A DNA stretch of 6,030 nucleotides from Sphingobacterium sp. (GCA_030146225.1 JASLCA010000262.1:1-6030), one strand, 5' to 3'; positions 1 to 6,030 are shown, counted from the first letter of the stretch. Notes: a model not told the origin generated them from the letters alone. Numbers and translations are program-made.

Positions 1-1743
1 CTGCATAATATGCGGACCATGGAGTTTATGGCCCGTCACAAGCAGCTTAAGATTGCATCGGAAACCAGCTACCTCTATGCCCCACTGGCACATAGGCTAG
101 GCTTGTATGCCATAAAATCCGAGTTGGAAGATCTGTCCATGAAGTATACAGATCCAGACACCTATAAATTTATTGCTAAGAAACTCAATGAGAAAAAGGC
201 CGAGCGCGAGAAGTTTGTAATAGACTTTATCAGCCCGGTAAAAGATATATTGGTCGAGCAAGGCATTAAAGCGGATGTCTACGGCCGTCCAAAATCCATT
301 CATTCGATATGGAACAAGATGCGCAAGAAGTCCATCCCCTTTGAGGAGGTATACGATTTGTTTGCCATTCGCGTAATTATCGATACCAGCGCAGACCGGG
401 AGAAAACAGAATGTTGGAAGGTGTATTCCATAATTACCGACCTATATCGCCCCAACCCAGACCGCCTGCGGGATTGGGTGTCTTCCCCAAAGGGAAATGG
501 TTATGAATCTCTGCATACCACCGTAATGGGCCCTCGTGGGCAATGGGTAGAGGTGCAGATTCGTACCCAGCGCATGAATGAGATTGCTGAAAAAGGTTTT
601 GCGGCCCACTGGAAGTACAAAGAATCCAACTCAGACTCTGGTCTAGATCAATGGATACAAAAGGTGCGCAATATGCTGAGCAGTTCTGAGCAAAATGCCA
701 TGGACTTTGTGGATGACTTTAAGATGAATCTGTTCTCCGACGAAATCTTTATCTTTACTCCAAAGGGCACCCTAGTACAGTTGCCCAATGGTGCGACCGC
801 ATTAGACTTTGCTTTTGAGATCCACTCCGACATCGGAGCTACCTGTATTGGAGCTAAGGTAAACCACAAGTTAGTCCCTTTGAGCCATCCCCTACAGAAT
901 GGAGATCAAGTCGAGATTATTACCTCGAGCAAGCAAGCCCCTAAGGAAGACTGGCTAAACTTCGTGATTACGGCAAAAGCCAAGTCCAAGATCCGCTCTT
1001 CCTTAAAAGAAGAGAAACGCCGAGTAGCTGAAGATGGCAAGGAGATATTAGAGCGTAAGTTAAAATCGCTTAAGATCACCTACAATACGGACAATATCAA
1101 CAAGATAGCCAATCACTTTAAGTTTCCGAGTTCGCAAGATCTCTTCTACAATGTAGCCAAGGGCAATATTGACGGCAAGAGTCTGCGAGAGTATGCTGCT
1201 ATTGATAAGATGCCCGAGCAAGGGCACAGCCAATTTAATACGCATATCACCAACCTAGTCGAGAAGATCAACAAGAAAGAGGTAGATACCATCCTATTGG
1301 GCGATGACCTACAAGAAGTGGACTATACCCTAGCCCCTTGTTGTAACCCCATCCCTGGCGATGATATCTTTGGCTTCCTGACTGTGAATGATGGCATAAA
1401 GATACACCGTACAAGCTGCCCAAATGCTTCCAAGCTTATGGCCAACTATGGCTATAGAATCTTAAAAGCCAAGTGGGCCTCACAGCAGAGCACAGCCTCT
1501 TTCCTAACAGGGCTCCGGATTATTGGTATAGATGATGTAGGCTTGGTCAACAAGATCACCAATGTGATCTCTCAGGATTTCAATGTCAACATCCGCTCCC
1601 TTTCCATAACCAGCAACGAGGGGATTTTCGAAGGAAACATTATGGTGTTTGTCAACAACACCGAGCAACTGGAAAGTTTAATGAAGAATTTAAGTGAAAT
1701 AACGGGGATAACCAGCGTAACGCGCTATGACGCCGACAATTAA
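1..1743 (+). CDS. RSH-family (p)ppGpp synthetase/hydrolase, 5' end missing
   Basis: Long Rel/SpoT homologue that makes and probably degrades the alarmone (p)ppGpp in the cytoplasm. The frame is open to the left edge: the first codons read LHN, then MRTM at nt 10, matching the HD-domain signature RLHNMRT. The N-terminal hydrolase His/Asp residues are therefore outside the window, and the ATG at nt 10 is internal, not the start. Counting from that Met, APLAHRLG (24-31) ends the HD region. The synthetase domain spans about 88-205, with YGRPKSIHSIWNKM (91-104), NGYESLHTTV (163-172) and EVQIRT (181-186). A TGS domain follows at about 240-305 (IFIFTPKGTLVQLPNGATALDFAF). The zinc-finger/CRD region has C444, C445, H466 and C470. 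A C-terminal ACT domain covers about 500-575. All regulatory domains are intact, so this is a full-length type and not a small synthetase. Hydrolase competence, and hence a rel or spoT label, cannot be judged here. It ends TAA and is followed by a candidate terminator. Confidence 0.96.
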   Translation: MHNMRTMEFMARHKQLKIASETSYLYAPLAHRLGLYAIKSELEDLSMKYTDPDTYKFIAKKLNEKKAEREKFVIDFISPVKDILVEQGIKADVYGRPKSIHSIWNKMRKKSIPFEEVYDLFAIRVIIDTSADREKTECWKVYSIITDLYRPNPDRLRDWVSSPKGNGYESLHTTVMGPRGQWVEVQIRTQRMNEIAEKGFAAHWKYKESNSDSGLDQWIQKVRNMLSSSEQNAMDFVDDFKMNLFSDEIFIFTPKGTLVQLPNGATALDFAFEIHSDIGATCIGAKVNHKLVPLSHPLQNGDQVEIITSSKQAPKEDWLNFVITAKAKSKIRSSLKEEKRRVAEDGKEILERKLKSLKITYNTDNINKIANHFKFPSSQDLFYNVAKGNIDGKSLREYAAIDKMPEQGHSQFNTHITNLVEKINKKEVDTILLGDDLQEVDYTLAPCCNPIPGDDIFGFLTVNDGIKIHRTSCPNASKLMANYGYRILKAKWASQQSTASFLTGLRIIGIDDVGLVNKITNVISQDFNVNIRSLSITSNEGIFEGNIMVFVNNTEQLESLMKNLSEITGITSVTRYDADN

Positions 1744-1756
1744 TCTATTCTGTGTC

Positions 1757-1781
1757 ATGCTTGGGAAAAGCATCGTTTTTT
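1757..1781 (+). terminator. Candidate intrinsic terminator after the RSH gene
   Basis: A 6-bp perfect stem (ATGCTT 1757-1762 with AAGCAT 1768-1773) closes a 5-base loop GGGAA. Two bases later comes a run of six T (1776-1781). It starts 14 bases after the RSH stop codon, where a rho-independent terminator is expected. The stem is short, so termination may be leaky and let some transcripts run into the Fur-family gene. Confidence 0.5.
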
Positions 1782-1795
1782 AAGAAGGAATTTAA

Positions 1796-1803
1796 TAAAT
1801 TTG
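1796..1803 (+). promoter_or_regulatory. Candidate Bacteroidota -7 promoter element for the Fur-family gene
   Basis: TAAATTTG matches the Bacteroidota -7 consensus TAnnTTTG exactly. It lies 19 bases before the ATG at 1823, which would give a short leader of roughly 12-15 bases. No convincing TTG-type -33 element is visible at the usual spacing, so support rests on one AT-rich 8-mer and its good position just after the RSH terminator. Confidence 0.4.
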
Positions 1804-1822
1804 TACGTTAGTAATATTGAAT

Positions 1823-2332
1823 ATGAATTTAGCTGAAAATTACCAAACGGTAAAGAAGATATTTGAAGCTTACTTGGAGAATAAGAGTCTTCGTAAAACT
1901 CCAGAACGCTACGCTATCTTGGAGGAGATCTATTCGCGCTCCGATCACTTTGATGTAGAGTCGCTGTATATCCACATGAAGAATAAGAAATACCGCGTGA
2001 GCCGAGCCACCGTGTACAATACATTGGAGCTATTGGTGTCATGTGACCTCGTGACTAAACACCAGTTTGGTCGTAATATGGCGCAGTTTGAAAAGTCTTT
2101 TGGCTTTAAGCAGCATGACCATGTCATCTGTATAGACTGCAACAAGGTGGTCGAGTTCTGTGATCCCCGTATCAATCAGATCCAAAGTTTAATGGGCGAC
2201 CTTTTAAAATTTGACATCAAGCATCATTCCCTAAATTTATATGGGGTATGCGAAGACTGTCAGAAGCTTGAGCAAGCGGCTAAAGAAGCCACTTTAGCAG
2301 AGAAAAACAAAGAAACGGTAATTTCAAATTAA
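1823..2332 (+). CDS. Fur-family metal-dependent transcriptional repressor
   Basis: DNA-binding metalloregulator of the Fur family, 169 aa from the ATG at 1823. An in-frame TTG six bases upstream (1817) is possible but adds only two residues, and the ATG is preferred. Residues 25-78 form the winged helix, with LRKTPERYAIL (23-33) and the recognition-helix signature SRATVYNTLELL (60-71). Metal-site features are HDH (98-100), CIDC (C103, C106) and a second pair CEDC (C143, C146), giving the four-cysteine structural zinc site. E111 in KVVEF sits where PerR proteins usually carry Asp, and HH at 134-135 precedes LNLYGVC. The Glu favours iron-type Fur over peroxide-sensing PerR, but Zur or Mur activity cannot be excluded. 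The C-terminal tail (about 150-169) is charged and Lys/Glu-rich. It lies 79 bases after the RSH gene and is followed by a strong terminator. No Shine-Dalgarno is seen. Confidence 0.92.
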   Translation: MNLAENYQTVKKIFEAYLENKSLRKTPERYAILEEIYSRSDHFDVESLYIHMKNKKYRVSRATVYNTLELLVSCDLVTKHQFGRNMAQFEKSFGFKQHDHVICIDCNKVVEFCDPRINQIQSLMGDLLKFDIKHHSLNLYGVCEDCQKLEQAAKEATLAEKNKETVISN

Positions 2333-2356
2333 TGTGATAATCGATGGATTATTGTA
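2333..2356. promoter_or_regulatory. Imperfect inverted repeat resembling a spaced Fur box
   Basis: ATAATC (2337-2342) and GATTAT (2347-2352) are perfect inverted arms around a 4-base centre GATG. Three wobble-type positions and further Watson-Crick matches extend the symmetry outward into the stop codon of the preceding gene. TGATAAT on the left and ATTATTG on the right resemble Fur half-sites, but they are separated by six bases where the classical 7-1-7 box has one. It may be an operator, an RNA hairpin or chance in AT-rich DNA. Confidence 0.25.
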
Positions 2357-2357
2357 T

Positions 2358-2365
2358 TACCTTTG
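2358..2365 (+). promoter_or_regulatory. TAnnTTTG match abutting the terminator stem
   Basis: TACCTTTG matches the Bacteroidota -7 consensus exactly, and its last bases form the first bases of the terminator hairpin's 5' arm. Initiation from it would begin near 2370, inside that arm, so the new transcript would lack part of the hairpin and could read on towards purA. No TTG-type -33 element is visible about 20 bases upstream, so this is a weak candidate. Confidence 0.25.
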
Positions 2366-2411
2366 TTCAGAAAAGATTGAAATGATTAATCTTTTCTGAA
2401 CATTTTCTTTT
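2364..2411 (+). terminator. Intrinsic terminator after the Fur-family gene
   Basis: A 15-bp uninterrupted stem (2364-2378 pairing with 2388-2402) closes a 9-base loop GAAATGATT. It is followed at once by the T-rich tract TTTTCTTTT (2403-2411). Position (32 bases after the stop), stem length and U-tract are all typical of a rho-independent terminator, although the stem is AT-rich. It separates the Fur-family gene from purA. Confidence 0.8.
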
Positions 2412-2444
2412 AAAGACAGTACCTATAAATGATTCAATTTTTTT

Positions 2445-2457
2445 TAGCAAATTGCTA
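2445..2457. repeat. Perfect 13-base palindrome TAGCAAATTGCTA
   Basis: TAGCAA and TTGCTA are exact inverted arms around one central A. The site is directly preceded by a run of eight T that overlaps its first base. It lies about 100 bases upstream of the purA ATG, and just upstream of the candidate purA promoter at 2467-2497. Its location suits an operator for purA, but the regulator is unknown and no second copy is seen in this window. Confidence 0.35.
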
Positions 2458-2466
2458 GCAGAAGCC

Positions 2467-2497
2467 TTTTGAATCTTTATGTGCTGCTTTCGCTTTG
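2467..2497 (+). promoter_or_regulatory. Candidate purA promoter
   Basis: A TTTTG at 2467-2471 could serve as the -33 element. After an 18-base spacer, TCGCTTTG (2490-2497) matches TAnnTTTG with one mismatch at the second base. Transcription would start near 2503, giving a leader of about 55 bases before the purA ATG. Evidence is consensus resemblance and position only. Confidence 0.3.
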
Positions 2498-2557
2498 AAA
2501 GTTGGTGAGAAACAGACAGAAATATCAAATAATTTTAAACGCAATATCTCAAATATT

Positions 2558-3829
2558 ATGCAAGTTGATGTGCTTCTAGGCCTACAATGGGGCGACGAGG
2601 GTAAAGGAAAAATCGTAGACGTATTTTGTCCTAAATATGATTTGATCGCACGCTTCCAAGGAGGTCCTAATGCCGGACATACATTAGAGTTTGACAACAA
2701 GAAATTTGTATTGAACACTATCCCTTCAGGAATTTTTAATGAAGGTACACTTAACCTGATTGGGAGTGGTGTAGTTATCGATCCAATTATCTTGAAACGT
2801 GAATTGGATAATCTTAAGACCGCAGGATTTGATCCCGTAGGAAAAGGAACTTTAGTCTTAGCACGTAAAGCACATTTGATCCTGCCAACCCACCAATTAT
2901 TAGATGCCGCTTCGGAATCTAAGATGGGCGCTGGTAAGATTGGCTCTACACTAAAAGGTATCGGCCCTACTTACATGGACAAGACAGGTCGTAATGGACT
3001 ACGCGTTGGTGATACAACATTACCAGACTTCCAAGAGCGTTATGAAAAGCTTAAAGCTAAACACCTAGACATTTTATCCCACTATGGTGAGCTGCCAGAT
3101 TTCGCAGAAAAAGAAGCTGCATTCTTACAAGCCATTGAATTTATTAAATCCATTCCGCATGTAGATGCAGAACACTTAGTAAACGGCTACCTAAAAGAAG
3201 GCAAGAAAGTTTTAGCAGAAGGCGCACAAGGCACCTTATTAGATGTTGACTTTGGGTCATACCCATTCGTAACCTCATCCAATACAACAACAGCAGGAGC
3301 TTGTACAGGCTTAGGCATTGCGCCTAATAAGATTGGACAGGTTTACGGAATCTTCAAAGCCTACGCAACACGTGTTGGTGGCGGACCATTCCCAACTGAG
3401 TTGGAAGATGAGACAGGCGAGCAATTGCGTCAGTTGGGCCATGAATTTGGAGCAACTACAGGCCGTGCACGTCGTACCGGATGGATTGATATCCCTGCAT
3501 TGAAATATGCCATTATGATTAACGGTGTAACCGAGCTGATTATGATGAAAGCCGACGTACTCGATACCTTTGACAAAATTTATGCATGTACGCATTACAA
3601 ACATAACGGAGAAGTGATTGACTATATGCCATACGAAATCATCACAAACCAGGCTGAGCCTATCTTAGAAGAAATCCAAGGATGGAACCAAGATATTACA
3701 GGCATCCGCACAGTAGCTGAGATTCCAGAAGCATTGAACAACTACATAGCCTACTTAGAAAAAGCATTAGAAGTGCCAATCAAGTATCTATCCGTAGGTC
3801 CAGACCGTGTACAAACAATTGAGTTGTAA
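2558..3829 (+). CDS. purA: Adenylosuccinate synthetase
   Basis: Cytoplasmic enzyme that joins IMP and aspartate using GTP to form adenylosuccinate, the first committed step from IMP to AMP. From the ATG at 2558 the protein is 423 aa, the usual family length. It opens MQVDVLLGLQWGDEGKGK, placing the catalytic D13 and H41 (in GGPNAGHT) at the same numbers as in E. coli PurA. Other signatures are GIGPTYMDKTGRNGLRVGD, EGAQGTLLDVDFG, the loop SSNTTTAG, GGGPFPTEL, TTGRARRTGWID (GRxRRTGW substrate loop) and SVGPDR near the C-terminus. The frame stays open upstream to a TAG at 2456, and a TTG at 2495 could add 21 residues. Those residues lie ahead of the normal N-terminus and are rejected. There is no Shine-Dalgarno. 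It is the first gene of a probable four-gene unit, with pabB starting 9 bases after its stop. Confidence 0.98.
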   Translation: MQVDVLLGLQWGDEGKGKIVDVFCPKYDLIARFQGGPNAGHTLEFDNKKFVLNTIPSGIFNEGTLNLIGSGVVIDPIILKRELDNLKTAGFDPVGKGTLVLARKAHLILPTHQLLDAASESKMGAGKIGSTLKGIGPTYMDKTGRNGLRVGDTTLPDFQERYEKLKAKHLDILSHYGELPDFAEKEAAFLQAIEFIKSIPHVDAEHLVNGYLKEGKKVLAEGAQGTLLDVDFGSYPFVTSSNTTTAGACTGLGIAPNKIGQVYGIFKAYATRVGGGPFPTELEDETGEQLRQLGHEFGATTGRARRTGWIDIPALKYAIMINGVTELIMMKADVLDTFDKIYACTHYKHNGEVIDYMPYEIITNQAEPILEEIQGWNQDITGIRTVAEIPEALNNYIAYLEKALEVPIKYLSVGPDRVQTIEL

Positions 3830-3838
3830 TTAATTGCA

Positions 3839-5131
3839 ATGAAGACGACAAGCATTTTCGCAGTTGAAGATGTACTAACACTCCAGAAACAAGCCCTTCA
3901 GTGGGCACAGCAGTTCGATGAACTGTGTTTCTTGCAGTCCAATAGCTTTGTCGACAACTATTCAACCATTACAGCTATGCTAGCCGTCAAAGCTACAGCA
4001 GCCTATACAAGTATGGGCACTGAAGACAGCTTTGTAGGATTAGAAAACTTTAAAACCAAGCATCCTAAACAATGGATGCTTGGTTTCTTTAGTTATGAGC
4101 TTAAGAATGAGATAGAAGCGCTAAGTAGCTCCTTCCCCAATCGCTTGGAATTTCCATACAGTTATTTCTTTATCCCCGAAACAGTTATTCAGTTTCAGGC
4201 ACATAGCGTCCGGATTGAAGCCTTAGACCCAGCGGCCATATATGCAGCGATCTGCGCAACAACCTTGCTGTTTGAAGCCAGAGCGACCCCAACTGTGGAG
4301 GTACAGCAGCGCATGTCCAAGGAGAAATATATGGAAAGCTTCGCTGCCTTAAAGCAGCATATACAGCAGGGAGACATCTATGAAGTCAACCTCTGTCAGG
4401 AGTTTTTTGCAGAAGCCGCCGCGATCAACCCATTGGATGTCTACGAAAGTCTAAACAGCCTATCGCCCACCCCTTTTTCCGTATTCTTTAAGCTAGCTGA
4501 CAAGTTTATCTTATCCGCATCTCCTGAGCGCTTTCTCGCTAAACGCGCAAACACACTTATCTCCCAGCCAATAAAAGGCACCGCCAGACGAGGACAAACA
4601 GCAGCCGAAGACGCGGAGATAATAGCAGCCTTACGTAGCAACCCAAAGGAGATAGCAGAGAATGTTATGATTGTAGACCTTGTCCGCAATGATCTGAGCA
4701 GAAGCGCCTTGCCGGGCACAGTTGAAGCATCCCGTAAGCTAGAAGTGCATAGCTTTAAACAAGTGCATCAACTAATCTCCACCGTTACCTGCCAGCAAGA
4801 TCCGGCGCTAAGTGACAGTCAAGTTATCCGCAACACCTTTCCCCCAGGCTCAATGACCGGAGCCCCAAAAATATCTGCTATGCGTCTTTGCGAGCAGTAC
4901 GAAAACAGCATGCGCGGCATCTATTCTGGAGCCGTAGGCTACTTTGCACCCGAGGGTGACTTTGACTTCAATGTAATTATCCGCTCGATCCTCTACAATA
5001 AAAGCAAGCAGTACCTCTCCTTTCATACAGGAGGCGCCATCACCTACGAAGCCGTTGCCGAAGATGAATATGCCGAATGCCTCTTAAAGGCTTCTGCAAT
5101 TTTAACCGTATTAAACAGTAAGTTAAAATAA
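3839..5131 (+). CDS. pabB: Aminodeoxychorismate synthase component I (PabB-like)
   Basis: Chorismate-binding enzyme of the PabB/TrpE family, 430 aa. It is expected to convert chorismate plus ammonia to 4-amino-4-deoxychorismate on the route to p-aminobenzoate and folate. The C-terminal catalytic domain (about 160-425) has PIKGTARRG with K246, ENVMIVDLVRNDLSR (274-288), FPPGSMTGAPK (334-344), FDFNVIIRS and FHTGGAI near 395-401. K246 is the main argument for PabB: it corresponds to the lysine nucleophile of E. coli PabB, where anthranilate synthases carry Ala (PIAGT). The N-terminal domain is short. Where TrpE carries the feedback motif LLES, this protein seems to have FLQSN (31-35), so classic tryptophan control is doubtful. 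No glutaminase domain (PabA) is fused or adjacent, so a partner must lie elsewhere. The ATG is 9 bases after the purA stop, implying cotranscription. TrpE or isochorismate synthase are less likely alternatives. Confidence 0.88.
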   Translation: MKTTSIFAVEDVLTLQKQALQWAQQFDELCFLQSNSFVDNYSTITAMLAVKATAAYTSMGTEDSFVGLENFKTKHPKQWMLGFFSYELKNEIEALSSSFPNRLEFPYSYFFIPETVIQFQAHSVRIEALDPAAIYAAICATTLLFEARATPTVEVQQRMSKEKYMESFAALKQHIQQGDIYEVNLCQEFFAEAAAINPLDVYESLNSLSPTPFSVFFKLADKFILSASPERFLAKRANTLISQPIKGTARRGQTAAEDAEIIAALRSNPKEIAENVMIVDLVRNDLSRSALPGTVEASRKLEVHSFKQVHQLISTVTCQQDPALSDSQVIRNTFPPGSMTGAPKISAMRLCEQYENSMRGIYSGAVGYFAPEGDFDFNVIIRSILYNKSKQYLSFHTGGAITYEAVAEDEYAECLLKASAILTVLNSKLK

Positions 5132-5148
5132 TTTCATATCTTTAAGCT

Positions 5149-5811
5149 ATGGATGTTCCCTTTCTCAACATACATACGCATGTCTACAAAGAAAATACCG
5201 ATCTGGAATTTTCCTTACCCAATATTATTATCTCCCAAAATCAACTCTTAGCACAACCCTGCTCCCTCGGGATACACCCCTGGTATATTGAAAGCAAGTT
5301 TGAAGCCCAGTTGGATGTTCTTTACGATTATGGCAAGCACAGTCAAGTACTCGCTATCGGCGAATGTGGATTGGACAAGCTTTGTGATACCGAGTGGGAG
5401 CTACAAATACAGCTATTTAGGCAGCAGATACGTCTGGCCAATCAATTGCAGAAGCCTTTGGTTATCCATTGTGTGCGCGCCTATCAAGAATGTATAGGCA
5501 TGTTGCGGGAAGAAAAGGTTGCCGTCCCAGTGCTCTTTCATGGCTTTGACAAGAAGCCAGAGCTCGCACAACAGCTCCTGCGCGAAGGCTTTTACCTCAG
5601 CCTTGGCAATGCCCTACTTAGCCAGCATAAAGATGCCCTGATTCAGGAAATCCCTTTAGAAAGGCTTTTCTTAGAGACAGATGACAAAACGATTAGGATA
5701 GTAGATATTTATACGTACTTTTGCGGCATTCGAAAAATTGAGCAAGCTCAATTAAAAGAACAGCTTTGTGAAAATTTTGAACGTATATTTAACTACCCGC
5801 TAAGAAAATGA
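5149..5811 (+). CDS. TatD-family metal-dependent hydrolase
   Basis: TIM-barrel metallohydrolase of the TatD family, 220 aa, cytoplasmic. Family members act as metal-dependent 3'-5' DNA exonucleases or related phosphoesterases; the substrate here is unknown. The expected metal ligands are all present: H9 and H11 (NIHTH), E72 (IGECGLD), H107 (VIHC), H131 (FHGF) and D178 (LETD). SLGIHPWY (39-46) is another family signature. The protein is shorter than the roughly 255-265 aa of E. coli-type TatD, and the usual LETDSPYL is replaced by LETDDKTI, so the substrate-side loop after the last ligand differs. There is no signal peptide. The ATG lies 17 bases after the pabB stop without a Shine-Dalgarno, and the 3' end overlaps the next start as ATGA, which suggests translational coupling to tcdA. 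Confidence 0.87.
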   Translation: MDVPFLNIHTHVYKENTDLEFSLPNIIISQNQLLAQPCSLGIHPWYIESKFEAQLDVLYDYGKHSQVLAIGECGLDKLCDTEWELQIQLFRQQIRLANQLQKPLVIHCVRAYQECIGMLREEKVAVPVLFHGFDKKPELAQQLLREGFYLSLGNALLSQHKDALIQEIPLERLFLETDDKTIRIVDIYTYFCGIRKIEQAQLKEQLCENFERIFNYPLRK

Positions 5812-6030
5812 AAGACCTCTCTTGGTTATCCAGAACAGAAGCATTAACAGGAAGACCTAGTTTAGAAAAACTTGCCAACTCACATGTAATGGTATTGGGC
5901 CTAGGTGGTGTAGGCTCATTTGCAGCCGAATTTATCTGTAGAGCGGGGGTCGGCAAGATGACCATAATTGATGGGGATACTGTAGACCCCAGCAATAGGA
6001 ATAGGCAATTACCTGCCCTTTCGACCAATC
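5808..6030 (+). CDS. tcdA: tRNA threonylcarbamoyladenosine dehydratase, 3' end missing
   Basis: N-terminal 74 residues of a ThiF/MoeB/E1-like protein that runs off the right edge. The best match is TcdA (YgdL/CsdL), which uses ATP to dehydrate t6A at position 37 of ANN-decoding tRNAs to cyclic ct6A. Seen here: an opening WLSRTEALTG resembling the family's N-terminal arm; the Rossmann nucleotide-binding loop VMVLGLGGVGS (27-37); the acidic strand end IIDGD (53-57); and SNRNRQLPAL (62-71), matching the TNTNRQ-type Arg/Asn motif of E. coli TcdA. The ATG overlaps the preceding stop by four bases (ATGA). ThiF or MoeB proteins share these motifs, but the N-terminal arm and the TatD-family neighbour favour TcdA. 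The C-terminal region that would settle it is outside the window. Confidence 0.85.
   Translation, partial: MKDLSWLSRTEALTGRPSLEKLANSHVMVLGLGGVGSFAAEFICRAGVGKMTIIDGDTVDPSNRNRQLPALSTN

Noticed and set aside
10..12. ATG at nt 10 as the start of the RSH gene.
   Set aside because: The preceding codons LHN continue the conserved HD-domain motif RLHNMRT, so the gene began upstream of the window. This is an edge effect, not an N-terminal truncation in the organism.
1817..1822. TTG start two codons ahead of the Fur-family ATG.
   Set aside because: The ATG at 1823 is a stronger start codon, neither choice has a Shine-Dalgarno, and the difference is only two residues.
2495..2557. A TTG at 2495 that would extend PurA by 21 residues at the N-terminus.
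   Set aside because: The ATG at 2558 gives a 423-aa protein whose D13 and H41 fall at the E. coli positions. The extra residues lie outside the family's normal N-terminus and over the candidate promoter region.
3311..3604. Open frame of 97 codons on the minus strand inside purA, plus similar minus-strand frames within the RSH, Fur, pabB and TatD genes.
   Set aside because: They lie fully or mostly within well-identified genes, show no recognisable domains, and have low-complexity or Cys/Ser-rich translations typical of antisense shadows.
5137..5144. TATCTTTA just before the TatD gene as an internal promoter.
   Set aside because: It misses the final G of TAnnTTTG, has no -33 partner, and lies 4 bases before the ATG, which would make a nearly leaderless transcript inside an apparent operon.
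5789..6028. Minus-strand open frame of 79 codons at the right edge.
   Set aside because: The plus strand here encodes the clear Rossmann motif of TcdA, so the minus-strand frame is its shadow.

Overview
The window is ordinary chromosomal housekeeping sequence from a member of the Bacteroidota, most likely a sphingobacterium-like organism (Sphingobacterium/Pedobacter type). Three things point there: the gene order RSH - Fur-family regulator - purA, which I recall as common in that phylum; the lack of any Shine-Dalgarno-like purine tract before the five visible gene starts; and 8-mers matching the Bacteroidota -7 promoter element TAnnTTTG in the gaps. The genus is an inference from protein flavour, not from a marker gene.

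Layout: all genes lie on the + strand. The left edge cuts a long RSH (Rel/SpoT-type) (p)ppGpp synthetase/hydrolase inside its HD domain (1-1743). A short gap (1744-1822) holds a likely intrinsic terminator and a candidate promoter. A Fur-family metalloregulator follows (1823-2332, start moved to an ATG). The 225-base gap 2333-2557 is the only sizeable non-coding stretch. It holds a Fur-box-like inverted repeat, a strong terminator hairpin, a T8 tract next to a perfect 13-base palindrome, and candidate promoter elements. After it come four tightly packed genes: purA (2558-3829), a pabB-like chorismate enzyme (3839-5131), a TatD-family metal hydrolase (5149-5811) and the start of tcdA (5808 to the right edge).

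How it fits together: the spacings of 9 and 17 bases and a 4-base ATGA overlap suggest one purA-pabB-tatD-tcdA transcription unit. It would serve AMP synthesis, p-aminobenzoate/folate supply and tRNA modification (t6A to ct6A). RSH and Fur sit upstream as separately terminated stress and metal regulators. (p)ppGpp is known to inhibit PurA in some bacteria, so the RSH/purA neighbourhood makes functional sense, but nothing here demonstrates coupling.

I found no mobile element, CRISPR array, tRNA, rRNA or defence-like system. The points worth a second look are the regulatory structures in the 2333-2557 gap and a few protein details. I see no evidence of a new system.
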